Shown piece after piece: positions 7,663 through 14,958 of a stretch of DNA of 32,897 bases. Source of the stretch: Planctomycetota bacterium (GTDB lineage: Bacteria > Planctomycetota > MHYJ01 > JACPTZ01); assembly GCA_016192525.1 (NCBI GenBank), contig JACPTZ010000049.1, forward strand, positions 1 to 32,897. Direction: 5' to 3'. The position numbers were made by a program, and so were the translations under genes. Numbering within the stretch: the stretch's first letter is position 1; each line of letters begins with the position of its first letter. Under the pieces are notes generated by a model. It had not been told where the DNA came from and made no database searches. It was given only the letters and a program-made list of their open reading frames with translations.

Positions 7663-8636
7663 CCCGCCCTCGTCTCCCCCTCCCCCCCGGTCGCGGGGCG
7701 CCGCGACGCCTCGATCCCCCCGCCCGCTGCTGGCTCTGCGGGTCCACGGACGCCGTCCCCTACCTCACCGCGGGCGGAGGATGGAACTATGTCAGATGCC
7801 AGGAGTGCTCGCTGGTTTATCTCTTCCCGAGACCGACGCCGTCGGAGCTGGCCGGCCTCTACGAACAGGGGTATCTGGACGAGTTCAAGGGGGACGGCCG
7901 CGTCGATCTGGCCCGCCTGGCGAATGCGCGCGTGGCCGCGAACGGGGAGCGGGTGGCCTTCGTGAACGGGCTGCGGAAGCCGGGCCGATTGCTCGAAGTG
8001 GGATGTGCGGCGGGCTATTTTCTGGAGGCGGCCCGCCGGCAGGGGTGGGACGGATCCGGCATCGAGACCTCTCCGGCCGCGGCGCGTTTCGCGCGCGAGA
8101 CCTACGGACTCGCGGTGACGGAGGAACCGATCGAGGAGGCCGGACTGAGGGAGGAGTCATTCGACGTGGTCGCGCTCCTCCACTCCCTCGAACACCTTCC
8201 CGATCCGGCCCGGACGCTGAGGGAGGTAGGCCGGGTGCTCCGCCCCGGCGGCCTCGTCTACATCGAGGCGCCGAACCTGGCCACCCCCGACGCGGCCCTG
8301 CGTCGGGCCTCCCGCGACCGGGTGCTCCTGGCCCCCTTCCACCTCTTCGCCTTCACCCCGCTCACGCTCACACGTTTTCTCACGCAGGCCGGATTCGCCG
8401 GGGTCCTCGCGCTGCCGTATGTGTCGGGCGGGATCTCGCGCTCCGTGGGGCGCGGGGCCTCGCTTGGAAAAAAGCTGGCGCGCCATCTGGTGCCGTCGTT
8501 CGTCCGCCCCCCCGAGCCGGCCTCGAAGTCCCGCCGCAAGAAGTCCGACACTGCGGTGGCGCGGATGAAGCGGGTGGTCCAGAGACTCCTCCCCGGCGAT
8601 GCCATGTACGCCACCGCGACCAAACCGGTCCCATGA
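7659..8636 (+). CDS. Class I methyltransferase with N-terminal zinc-ribbon-like motif
   Basis: A 325-residue protein. Cys24-x2-Cys27 (CWLC) and Cys47-x2-Cys50 (CQEC) near the N-terminus form a probable zinc ribbon, as in sugar- and amino-acid-linked methyltransferases with a putative zinc-binding N-terminal domain. The SAM domain follows: LLEVGCAAGYFLEAARRQGW (residues 111-130), FDVVALLHSLEHLPDPARTL and VLRPGGLVYIEAPN. A lysine/arginine-rich C-terminal stretch (SKSRRKKSD) precedes the end. It overlaps the upstream methyltransferase by ATGA and the downstream glycosyltransferase by another ATGA (8633-8636), so three genes form one tight operon. A role in tailoring the polysaccharide is inferred from position. 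Confidence 0.9.
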   Translation: MTRPRLPLPPGRGAPRRLDPPARCWLCGSTDAVPYLTAGGGWNYVRCQECSLVYLFPRPTPSELAGLYEQGYLDEFKGDGRVDLARLANARVAANGERVAFVNGLRKPGRLLEVGCAAGYFLEAARRQGWDGSGIETSPAAARFARETYGLAVTEEPIEEAGLREESFDVVALLHSLEHLPDPARTLREVGRVLRPGGLVYIEAPNLATPDAALRRASRDRVLLAPFHLFAFTPLTLTRFLTQAGFAGVLALPYVSGGISRSVGRGASLGKKLARHLVPSFVRPPEPASKSRRKKSDTAVARMKRVVQRLLPGDAMYATATKPVP

Positions 8637-9835
8637 ACGGCCCGTTCCCCCTCCGCATCGCTCACGTCATCACGACGCTCGATCCCGGCGGGGCCGAGCA
8701 CCACCTTCTGGAATTGTGCCGGGGGCTTCCCCGCGAACGGTTTTCCCATCGCGTGCTCGTCCTGAAGGGGGAGGCCACGCTGGCGCCCGCGTTCGAGGCC
8801 GCCGGCGTCGCGGTGGACCGGGTGCCCCTCCTCGGCGCGGCCGACCCGACGGCCGCGTGGCGGATCGCCTGGAGACTCGCCGCCTGGTCGCCCGACGTCG
8901 TCCACACGCATCTCTTCAAGGCCGAGGTGCACGGCACGCTCGGGGCCTGGCTCGCCGGCGTGCCGGTGCGGATCGCGACGAAACACAACGAGGACCAGTA
9001 TCTGCGCTCGGCCGGACCCCGGTTCATCGGCCGGGGGATCGCCCGACTCCAGAATCGGGTGGTGGCGATCTCGCAGGCGGTCTCCGGGTTCGCGGTCGGA
9101 ACGGGTCGGCTGCCGGCGGAGAAGATGCGGGTGATCCCGTACGGAATCGATGCCGCCCGCGCGATCCCATCAAGGAAGGAGGCGCAGGCGCGCCTGCGGG
9201 CGGCCTGCGGGGCGACCGAGGAGACACACGTGTTCGCGGCCGTCGGACGGCTCGCCGCCCAGAAGGGGCATTCCGATCTCCTCGATGCGCTGTCCAGGAT
9301 CTCCCCCCCGCCGCCGGTCATGGCCGCGCTGATCGGCGCCGGTCCGCTCGAGGGAGAGTTGAAGTCGAAGGCGAAGTCTCTCGGGATCGAAGACCGGGTG
9401 CGATTCCTCGGCTTTTGCCCGGAGGCGCCGGAGCTGATCGCGGGGGCCGACGCGCTCGTCCTCCCCTCCAGGTGGGAAGGATTCGGGATGGTGCTCCTGG
9501 AGGCCATGCGGGTCGGAGTGCCGATCGTGGCCACGCGGGTTGGAGCCATCCCCGAGGTGGTCGCCGACGGCGAGACGGGGAGGCTGGTTCCAGCCGGGGA
9601 TCCGCCGGCGCTCGCGGCCGCGATCCGGGAGGTGGTCGACGATCCGAGGAAGGGGGCCGCGTGGGGAGAGGCGGGGCGGAGGCGGCTTCGCCTGCACTTC
9701 ACGCGCGAGAAGATGTGCGAGGCGTGGGCGGAAACGTATCAGGAGGTGGTGGATCGAACGGCCCCCTCGCCGCCGCGCCAGGAGCCTGAGAAGAGATGCC
9801 CCAGGACGACAAGTGCCGGGCTTTTGTCATCCTGA
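8633..9835 (+). CDS. GT4-family glycosyltransferase; stop codon supplied by a repeat
   Basis: A 400-residue GT-B enzyme. The N-terminal domain has the classical IAHVITTLDPGGAEHHLLEL loop and VVHTHLFKAEVHG; the donor domain has FAAVGRLAAQKGHSDLLDAL, LIGAGPLEGEL and E-x7-E (Glu282 and Glu290 in WEGFGMVLLEAM), then GETGRLVPAGD. The start is fixed by the ATGA overlap with the preceding methyltransferase. The true domain ends near residue 385; the last few residues and the TGA at 9833-9835 lie in the palindromic repeat that begins at 9825, so insertion of the repeat has probably replaced the native C-terminus. Sugar specificity is unknown. Confidence 0.92.
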   Translation: MNGPFPLRIAHVITTLDPGGAEHHLLELCRGLPRERFSHRVLVLKGEATLAPAFEAAGVAVDRVPLLGAADPTAAWRIAWRLAAWSPDVVHTHLFKAEVHGTLGAWLAGVPVRIATKHNEDQYLRSAGPRFIGRGIARLQNRVVAISQAVSGFAVGTGRLPAEKMRVIPYGIDAARAIPSRKEAQARLRAACGATEETHVFAAVGRLAAQKGHSDLLDALSRISPPPPVMAALIGAGPLEGELKSKAKSLGIEDRVRFLGFCPEAPELIAGADALVLPSRWEGFGMVLLEAMRVGVPIVATRVGAIPEVVADGETGRLVPAGDPPALAAAIREVVDDPRKGAAWGEAGRRRLRLHFTREKMCEAWAETYQEVVDRTAPSPPRQEPEKRCPRTTSAGLLSS

Positions 9836-9948
9836 GCGTCCGCCGCAGGCGGACGCGAAGGATCACCAGCGCATGCGCCGAACCCGCTCCGCACTGGTGA
9901 TCCTTCGCCCTGCCCGCCAGACGGAGGCGGGCAGGGCTCAGGATGACA
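9825..9948. repeat. 124-bp structured palindromic element (REP/MITE-like)
   Basis: The outer arms are TGTCATCCTGAG (9825-9836) and its exact complement CTCAGGATGACA (9937-9948). An inner pair, GCGAAGGATCACCAG (9855-9869) and CTGGTGATCCTTCGC (9894-9908), is perfect over 15 bases. Between the arms sit two small hairpins, CGTCCGCC-GCA-GGCGGACG and CTGCCCGCC...GGCGGGCAG. The whole can fold into one long cruciform. It contains no gene and overlaps the end of a glycosyltransferase. Confidence 0.85.
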
Positions 9949-10080
9949 ATCTGGCGCCTCGCACGTCGGCGCATTTCTTCTCGGGCTCTGAGCGCAGACT
10001 CTGTCCACTCGAAGAAACGGAGAGGACGGCGACCGGGAGCCGGCCGCCGAATTCTCATCCTTCGCGTCGGAACGTGCCCG

Positions 10081-11325
10081 ATGAACCTCACCCACCTCTA
10101 CAATCTTGAACGCCGCCCGATCCGGATCCTCCTCGTGACGCGACCGGGGATCGGAGGGGCCGCGGTTCACGTCGAGATGCTGGCGCGACACATCGACCCC
10201 GCACGGTTTGACCTGCGCTGCGTCGTCTCCCCGCTGGAAGACCTGGCCTACCTGAACCGTTTCATCGCGATCGGAGATGAATCGGGCGGGCCGGATCCGG
10301 GAGTGACGGGCCGTCTGATCCGGGCCCTCGACGCGGGCGGGAAGAGGATTTCCGTGGTCCCCGTTCCGATCCTGCGACAGATATCCCCCCGAGCGGACTG
10401 GCAGGCCTTTCAGACGATCCGTGCGGTGATCCGCGACTGGCCTCCCGACATCTGCCACTTCCACACTTCAAAGCCCGGCTTCCTGGGACGGCTCGCGGCG
10501 TGGGTCGAATGTCCGCAGGCGGCCCGGGTCTACACCCCACACGGCCTCTTCTACGAATACCACTCCGGCGGGGGGCGCCGCATCTTCTACCGCGAGCTGG
10601 AGCGGGCCATGGGGCCGCTCACCGACGCGCTCGTCTGCGTCTCGCCGAACGAGGCCGAGGCGGTGCGCCGGGCCAACCTCATGGACCCCGCCCGGATCGT
10701 CTGCATCCCCAACGCCGTCGACACGGAGCGTCGTCCGTCCCGCCCCGCCCTTGAGACGAGGCTCGCGCTGGGACTCTCGCCGGAGGCTCCCGTGGTGCTG
10801 ATGGTGGGACGACTCACTCCGCCAAAGGACCCGCTCGCGTTCATCGACGCCGCCTCGCGGGTCCAAGCCGTCCTCCCCACCGCGGAGTTTCTCCTCGTCG
10901 GCGACGGCGAACTCCGGGGGGAGGTGGAACGGCGCTGCACGCGGTCGCTCTCCGTGCGCGTCCGGCGTCTCGGACATCGACAAGACCTGCCTGACCTGTA
11001 CTCCATCGCGGATGTGTTCGTCCTGTCCACGCGATTCGAGGGGCTGCCGTTGACGCTGCTGGAGAGTCTGGCGGCGGGCGTTCCGGCGGTGGCGAGCGAC
11101 GTGCCGGGCTGCCGCGACGTCGTGCGCGAGGGGGTGAACGGGCACCTTGTCCCGCCGGGCGATGCGGCGGCCATGGCGACGCGGATTCTCGATCGTCTGG
11201 GCGACCGCGAGGGGTCGCGCCGGATGGGCGCGGCGGGCCGCGAGCGGGTGAGGGCCGAGTTCGGCTTGAAGCCCTGGATGGCGGCGGTGGAGCGGCTGTA
11301 TCGGAGGATGGCGGGGAGGCCGTAA
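10081..11325 (+). CDS. GT4-family glycosyltransferase
   Basis: A 414-residue GT-B glycosyltransferase. After a short N-terminal tail it reads RILLVTRPGIGGAAVHVEML, with the acceptor-domain glycine loop, then ICHFHTSKPGFLGRLAAWV and ARVYTPHGLFYEYH, which resemble exopolysaccharide-type GT4 enzymes. The donor domain has MVGRLTPPKDPLAFIDAA, LVGDGELR and E-x7-E (Glu320 and Glu328 in FEGLPLTLLESLAAGVPAV), then GVNGHLVPPGD. The start is the ATG at 10081; the frame extends upstream to 9943 only through repeat-derived sequence. No strong ribosome-binding site is visible. It is the last gene of the locus on + and meets the HEPN gene tail to tail 18 bases later. Confidence 0.93.
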   Translation: MNLTHLYNLERRPIRILLVTRPGIGGAAVHVEMLARHIDPARFDLRCVVSPLEDLAYLNRFIAIGDESGGPDPGVTGRLIRALDAGGKRISVVPVPILRQISPRADWQAFQTIRAVIRDWPPDICHFHTSKPGFLGRLAAWVECPQAARVYTPHGLFYEYHSGGGRRIFYRELERAMGPLTDALVCVSPNEAEAVRRANLMDPARIVCIPNAVDTERRPSRPALETRLALGLSPEAPVVLMVGRLTPPKDPLAFIDAASRVQAVLPTAEFLLVGDGELRGEVERRCTRSLSVRVRRLGHRQDLPDLYSIADVFVLSTRFEGLPLTLLESLAAGVPAVASDVPGCRDVVREGVNGHLVPPGDAAAMATRILDRLGDREGSRRMGAAGRERVRAEFGLKPWMAAVERLYRRMAGRP

Positions 11326-11343
11326 GCGGGAAGGCCAAGACGG

Positions 11344-11895
11344 TCATGGGCGCAGTCTTGGGAAGTTGGGGAGATCTTCAAGAACCTGCCTTCCGACTTC
11401 CCGGACATCTTGCGGACTGGGCTGCCTGCCTGACTTGTGAACGTAGTAGCGACCGTGAGCAAGCCAGTGACGCCGATCAAAGTACTGTTTCAGGCGGCTG
11501 ATGCGCTGCGGCCGGCTCGAGTGCGACTTCCATACATCCAGAATGCTGTCCATGTCGGGACGATCCCCCTTTCCGCGGTGCAACGCTCTCAAATCCCGAC
11601 TCGCCGGATCCTTGAGCCGTCCGCGGACACGATCAAGAAAGTCAGTCCGAAAGAGCGCCTCGAAACTCGCCAAGAGAGCCATCGTGACCTCTCGATCCAA
11701 CTCGTCCCTCATCTCGCTCATCACCCCGTCACTCTCGCGTTGGGTAGGGTGCACGACGACGCTGTCGGGAATCGCTCGGGTGCCGCGCGAGACCTCTCGC
11801 CATAGGAGTTCGAGCGCCAGGAGTGAGCGACGGTCGTAGGTGAGGATCTCGTAGGGGCGCGTCCACTCGTGGTGAATGGATACCCGACGAGTCAT
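11344..11895 (-). CDS. HEPN-like protein, second gene of a two-gene unit
   Basis: A 183-residue protein that I do not recognise as a named family. It is mostly helical in appearance. Near the C-terminus, QYFDRRHWLAHGRYYVHKSG contains Arg142-x4-His147, the R-x4-6-H signature of HEPN ribonucleases, preceded by a long helical stretch (MRDELDREVTMALLASFEAL, residues 61-80) typical of the first HEPN helices. HEPN proteins are commonly RNases in toxin-antitoxin, abortive-infection and CRISPR systems; the nuclease role here is inference from one motif. Its ATG overlaps the stop of the upstream gene by four bases, so the pair is coupled. Base composition is clearly less GC-rich than the flanking genes, which fits acquisition by transfer. 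Confidence 0.65.
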   Translation of the reverse strand: MTRRVSIHHEWTRPYEILTYDRRSLLALELLWREVSRGTRAIPDSVVVHPTQRESDGVMSEMRDELDREVTMALLASFEALFRTDFLDRVRGRLKDPASRDLRALHRGKGDRPDMDSILDVWKSHSSRPQRISRLKQYFDRRHWLAHGRYYVHKSGRQPSPQDVREVGRQVLEDLPNFPRLRP

Positions 11896-12404
11896 GAGAT
11901 AGGTTCGCGGAGAGTCTCAGCGAATGTGTCTTCCGTCAGCTCAATGTACTCCGGCTCAAGGACCGTCGGCGGCAGGGATGCGAAGTACCAAGAATCGAAG
12001 GCGCGGCGACATGCGTCGCGGCGGACCTTCCCTATGTGATGGGGCGAACGAACCAGGACGGCCCGCCTCGGGCCGCACTCGACATCGACCCTGCCCTCGG
12101 CGCCGGCCACGTGCCTCCCCACGGGTCGCACCCTCACTTCGTGACCCGTCGGTGGAACGACAATCACCAGATCTTCAACATCGTACGTTCCCAGCAACGG
12201 CTCCGAGATCTTGTAAGACGCCTCTAGTCTCGTCGTCAACAGCTCCTCCTTCGACGGATCGCGAAAGAGCCATGACTGGATTTCAACACTGAGATTTCGA
12301 AGTGTGGCGAGCCACTCCTTGAGCATTTTTTTCCTGTTTCCGGCTTGCTCCACCTCGGTCTTCCGTTGCCGGATCAGTTCGTAAAGCCCCTCGATGCCAG
12401 TCAT
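11892..12404 (-). CDS. Unknown protein, first gene of the HEPN two-gene unit
   Basis: A 170-residue protein of unknown family. Residues 1-50 are strongly charged and helical (GLYELIRQRKTEVEQAGNRK), likely a coiled coil. The remainder looks beta-rich: TYDVEDLVIVVPPTGHEVRV, GRVDVECGPRRAVLVRSP, then a C-terminal EPEYIELTEDTFAETLREPI. The start is well supported: a GAGGAG Shine-Dalgarno motif (complement of 12411-12416) lies six bases before the ATG at 12404, with a promoter upstream. It precedes and overlaps the HEPN-like gene, the usual place for an antitoxin or for a partner subunit. Whether it neutralises, targets or scaffolds the HEPN protein cannot be told. Confidence 0.65.
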   Translation of the reverse strand: MTGIEGLYELIRQRKTEVEQAGNRKKMLKEWLATLRNLSVEIQSWLFRDPSKEELLTTRLEASYKISEPLLGTYDVEDLVIVVPPTGHEVRVRPVGRHVAGAEGRVDVECGPRRAVLVRSPHHIGKVRRDACRRAFDSWYFASLPPTVLEPEYIELTEDTFAETLREPIS

Positions 12405-12464
12405 GCCATTCTCCTCGAGAGTGAATAATTCATCGTCTCGGCCATCCCGATGCTCTCCAATAAC

Positions 12465-12493
12465 AGTCTACATGGGTGCATGGGGCGAGGCAA
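12465..12493 (-). promoter_or_regulatory. Candidate promoter of the HEPN two-gene unit
   Basis: On the minus strand, TTGCCT (complement of 12488-12493) and TAGACT (complement of 12465-12470) are separated by 17 bases. About 60 bases of leader follow, with a strong GAGGAG ribosome-binding site before the ATG at 12404. The unit therefore appears independent of its neighbours. Confidence 0.55.
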
Positions 12494-12622
12494 GAGGAGT
12501 CACACGGGACCCTGCGCGCGGCAAGCGGCGGCCAGGTGCATTCCGTCCGAGTGGCGTGAGCGACGCTGGGGCGCCGCGTCCCAGACGACCGTCAGCGGGT
12601 GGGGGACGCCGCGCGGACAGCG

Positions 12623-13369
12623 CTAGGAGGCTTTTCCGGTCTTCTGCTTGTTCGCTCCTCCCTCGGCCACCAGGTGGCTCGCGCGGTGGAGCGATTCGAA
12701 CGTCCCGGCATCGGTCCACCATCCTTCGAGGATGGAGTGGGTGAGCGTGCCGGCCTCAATATAGGCGTTGTTGACGTCGGTGATCTCGAGTTCGCCGCGG
12801 CCGGAGGGCTTGAGGGTCCTGATGATCGAGTAGACCCGGGGGTCGTAGCAGTAGATCCCGATGACCGCGTAGTTCGACTTCGGCGTCCTCGGCTTCTCCT
12901 CGATCCGCACGATTCGGCCGTCGCTGAACTCCGGAACGCCAAAGCGCTCCGGGTCCGGCACTTCCTTCAGCAGGATCATCGCCCCCTCTTTCTGCTTCTG
13001 GTACTGCGTCACGGCGTTGAGGATGTTGCCCTCGATGAGGTTGTCGCCGAGCACCACGCAGATACGGTCGCCCGCCGCGAAGTGCTCCGTGAGCCGCAGC
13101 GCGTCGGCGATCCCGCCCTCCCCCTGCTGGTAGGTGTAGGCGATGTCTTCGAGGCCAAACTCGCTCCCGTTCCCGAGGAGGCGGAGGAAATCGCCGGCGC
13201 TGTTCCCGCCGGTGACGATCATGATGTCGCGGATGCCGGCGTCGACGAGCGTGCGGATCGGGTAGTAGATCATCGGCTTGTCGAAGACGGGAAGGAGGTG
13301 CTTGTTGGTGATCTTCGTGAGGGGCAGGAGCCGCGAGCCGAGTCCGCCGGCGAGGATGATGCCTTTCAT
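12623..13369 (-). CDS. rmlA: Glucose-1-phosphate thymidylyltransferase-like nucleotidyltransferase
   Basis: A 248-residue sugar-nucleotide pyrophosphorylase of the short RmlA/RfbA type, which makes dTDP-glucose from glucose 1-phosphate and dTTP. The signature [20 protein letters not shown] (residues 1-20) is followed by [18 protein letters not shown]. Later blocks include [11 protein letters not shown] (metal-binding aspartate), [26 protein letters not shown] and TWTDAG-type [12 protein letters not shown]. The start overlaps the thiG stop (complement of TCAT at 13366-13369), so it is co-translated with a thiamin gene. No rmlB, rmlC or rmlD is in the window, but a polysaccharide locus lies about 1.3 kb away on the other side of the HEPN unit, and supply of activated sugar to it is inferred. 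Other nucleotide specificity is possible. Confidence 0.88.
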   Translation of the reverse strand: MKGIILAGGLGSRLLPLTKITNKHLLPVFDKPMIYYPIRTLVDAGIRDIMIVTGGNSAGDFLRLLGNGSEFGLEDIAYTYQQGEGGIADALRLTEHFAAGDRICVVLGDNLIEGNILNAVTQYQKQKEGAMILLKEVPDPERFGVPEFSDGRIVRIEEKPRTPKSNYAVIGIYCYDPRVYSIIRTLKPSGRGELEITDVNNAYIEAGTLTHSILEGWWTDAGTFESLHRASHLVAEGGANKQKTGKAS

Positions 13370-14157
13370 GCCTTTCCTCCCCCCGCGATCGTCCCTTCCA
13401 CCGGGCTGCTCGGCGAGGCGATCGCACGCTTCGGCATCCGGCCGGCGAGGAACGCCTCGCGACCCGCTTCGCAGGCGAGCCGCATGGCCCGCGCCATCCG
13501 CACCGGGTCCCTCGCCAGCGCGATCCCCGTGTTGAGCAGCACCCCCGCCGCCCCGAGTTCCATCGCCACCGACACGTCCGAGGCGGTCCCCACCCCGGCA
13601 TCGACGATCACCGGCACCGTGAGCCGCTCCACGATCGTCCGGATGTTGTGCGGATTCAGGATCCCCATCCCCGAGCCGATCGGGGCGCCGAGCGGCATCA
13701 CGCTCGTCGCGCCCGCCTCCTGGAGCCGCAGCGCCATGATGAGGTCGTCGTTCGTGTAGGCCAGAACGGTGAACCCCTCCTTCACGAGCACCCTCGTCGC
13801 CTCGAGCGTGGCCGGCGCGTCCGGATAGAGTGTCTGCGGATCGCCGATGACTTCGAGCTTGATCAGATCCGACAGGTCGGCCTCCCGGGCGAGACGCGCC
13901 GTGCGGATCGCGTCCTCGGCCGTGAAGCAGGCGGCGGTGTTCGGAAGGAGCGTGATCCGCTGGCGGTCGATGAACGAGAGAATCGACTTGTCCGACCGGT
14001 CCGCCAGGTCGATCCGCCGCACCGCGACCGTGACGCACTGCGTCCCGGAGGCCTCGTGGGCCGCCTTCATCACCGGAAGCGACGTGTACTTGCCCGTCCC
14101 GACGAAGAGCCGGGAGGAGAAGGAGTGCTTGCCGAGGACCAGCGGGGAGTCGCTCAC
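13366..14157 (-). CDS. thiG: Thiazole synthase
   Basis: A 263-residue ThiG, the TIM-barrel enzyme that condenses deoxyxylulose 5-phosphate, dehydroglycine and ThiS-thiocarboxylate into the thiazole half of thiamin. Recognisable blocks are [42 protein letters not shown], the active-site region [32 protein letters not shown] and [21 protein letters not shown]. Length is normal. The start is GTG at 14155-14157, immediately after the TAA of thiS with no intervening base, so the two are coupled. Downstream it overlaps rmlA by four bases. No thiC, thiH, thiO or thiE is nearby; they must be elsewhere if the pathway is complete. Confidence 0.95.
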   Translation of the reverse strand: MSDSPLVLGKHSFSSRLFVGTGKYTSLPVMKAAHEASGTQCVTVAVRRIDLADRSDKSILSFIDRQRITLLPNTAACFTAEDAIRTARLAREADLSDLIKLEVIGDPQTLYPDAPATLEATRVLVKEGFTVLAYTNDDLIMALRLQEAGATSVMPLGAPIGSGMGILNPHNIRTIVERLTVPVIVDAGVGTASDVSVAMELGAAGVLLNTGIALARDPVRMARAMRLACEAGREAFLAGRMPKRAIASPSSPVEGTIAGGGKA

Positions 14158-14418
14158 TTAGCCACCTCCGACAAAGGAGACCACCTCGATCGAGTCCCCG
14201 GCCTTCAGTCGGCGCTCGGCGTGGTTCGCGCGCGGGACGACGTCGAGGTTCACTTCCACGCAGATCGTACCGCCGATGCCCGCTTCCGGCAAGAGAACAC
14301 GGGGTCCGCTCACGCCGGCCCGGCCGGCCCCTCCACCCGCGGCTCGGGGATCGACGCGTCGCCGATCCCCGGCTCTGATGGAGCGATCCCTTGACGTCTC
14401 ACGACTTCGTACGTACAA
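14158..14418 (-). CDS. thiS: Sulfur-carrier protein ThiS, 5' end uncertain, possibly frameshifted
   Basis: The C-terminal half is a clear Thi[21 protein letters not shown], then [13 protein letters not shown], with the terminal GlyGly that is adenylated and thiocarboxylated to carry sulfur to ThiG. The gene lies directly before thiG. The N-terminal half does not look right. The only in-frame starts are a TTG at 14418, inside the facing brnT promoter, and a GTG at 14313 that would give just 51 residues, too short for the beta-grasp fold (about 65). In the next frame, upstream of about 14330, [12 protein letters not shown] resembles the missing first hairpin of ThiS. A one-base shift in the GC-only run around 14318-14335 would join them. 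Either a sequencing error or a damaged gene is possible. Confidence 0.7.
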   Translation of the reverse strand: MYVRSRETSRDRSIRAGDRRRVDPRAAGGGAGRAGVSGPRVLLPEAGIGGTICVEVNLDVVPRANHAERRLKAGDSIEVVSFVGGG

Positions 14419-14419
14419 T
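14391..14419 (+). promoter_or_regulatory. Strong sigma70-type promoter of brnTA
   Basis: TTGACG (14391-14396), a 17-base spacer and TACAAT (14414-14419) form the best promoter match in the window. The transcription start expected about seven bases later falls on the ATG of brnT (14426). The self-complementary CGTACG/GTACGTAC at about 14408-14416 overlaps the -10 region and is a possible site for autoregulation by BrnA, as known for the family. Confidence 0.7.
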
Positions 14420-14425
14420 GTGCAT

Positions 14426-14716
14426 ATGGATGAACTCCGCTTCGAGTGGGACGGGAAGAAGAGCCTCTCGAACGCCAGAAAGCACGGAGTCTCATTCGAG
14501 GAGGCCAGTTCGGCCTTCTACGACGAAAACGCCCTGGTGTTTCCGGACGCGGACCACTCGGAGGAGGAGGACCGGTTCCTGCTCCTTGGAATGAGCGTCA
14601 GACTGAGGATTCTCATCGTGTGTCCCTGCTTCAGGAAGGATGAGAAGGTCGTGAGAATCATCTCCGCGAGAAAGGCGGACAGGTCGGAACGAAAGTGCTA
14701 CTGGAGACGGCCATGA
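14426..14716 (+). CDS. brnT: BrnT-family ribonuclease toxin
   Basis: A 96-residue BrnT-type toxin, a RelE-fold mRNA-cleaving RNase. The family pattern is complete: an N-terminal [20 protein letters not shown] (WD-x-K-x2-x-N-x2-KHG-V-SFE), [20 protein letters not shown] (the D-H-EER block), a hydrophobic strand and the C-terminal [18 protein letters not shown]. The ATG at 14426 has no Shine-Dalgarno sequence and sits at the predicted transcription start, so translation may be leaderless. Its stop overlaps the brnA start (ATGA at 14713-14716). Known BrnTA pairs are type II toxin-antitoxin modules repressed by the antitoxin complex. GC content is lower than in the neighbours, consistent with horizontal arrival. 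Confidence 0.92.
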   Translation: MDELRFEWDGKKSLSNARKHGVSFEEASSAFYDENALVFPDADHSEEEDRFLLLGMSVRLRILIVCPCFRKDEKVVRIISARKADRSERKCYWRRP

Positions 14717-14931
14717 GAGAACACTATGACTTCTCGAAGATGAAGGCTCGAAAAAACCCGTACCTGAAGTTCTTGAAGCAGCCGGTGAACATCCGACTCG
14801 ATCGGGGGGCGGTCGCCTACTTCAAGTCTCTGGCCCGGGAGACGGGAATCCCCTATCAGAGCCTGATCAACCTCTACCTTCGGCACTGCGCCGCGCATCA
14901 GAAGAGGTTGCGTCTCAGCTGGGCCTCGTGA
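14713..14931 (+). CDS. brnA: BrnA-family antitoxin
   Basis: A 72-residue antitoxin. It has the expected BrnA layout: an N-terminal toxin-binding segment ([20 protein letters not shown]) and a C-terminal ribbon-helix-helix-like DNA-binding part (PVNIRLDRGAVAYFKSLARE, then TGIPYQSLINLYLRHCA). BrnA proteins bind and neutralise BrnT and repress their own promoter. It overlaps brnT by four bases, the order toxin-antitoxin being usual for this family. It is convergent with the Ppx/GppA gene, whose stop lies 28 bases downstream. No terminator is evident between them. Confidence 0.9.
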   Translation: MREHYDFSKMKARKNPYLKFLKQPVNIRLDRGAVAYFKSLARETGIPYQSLINLYLRHCAAHQKRLRLSWAS

Positions 14932-14958
14932 GGCCGCGCTCCCGCCTCCCCGACGGAA

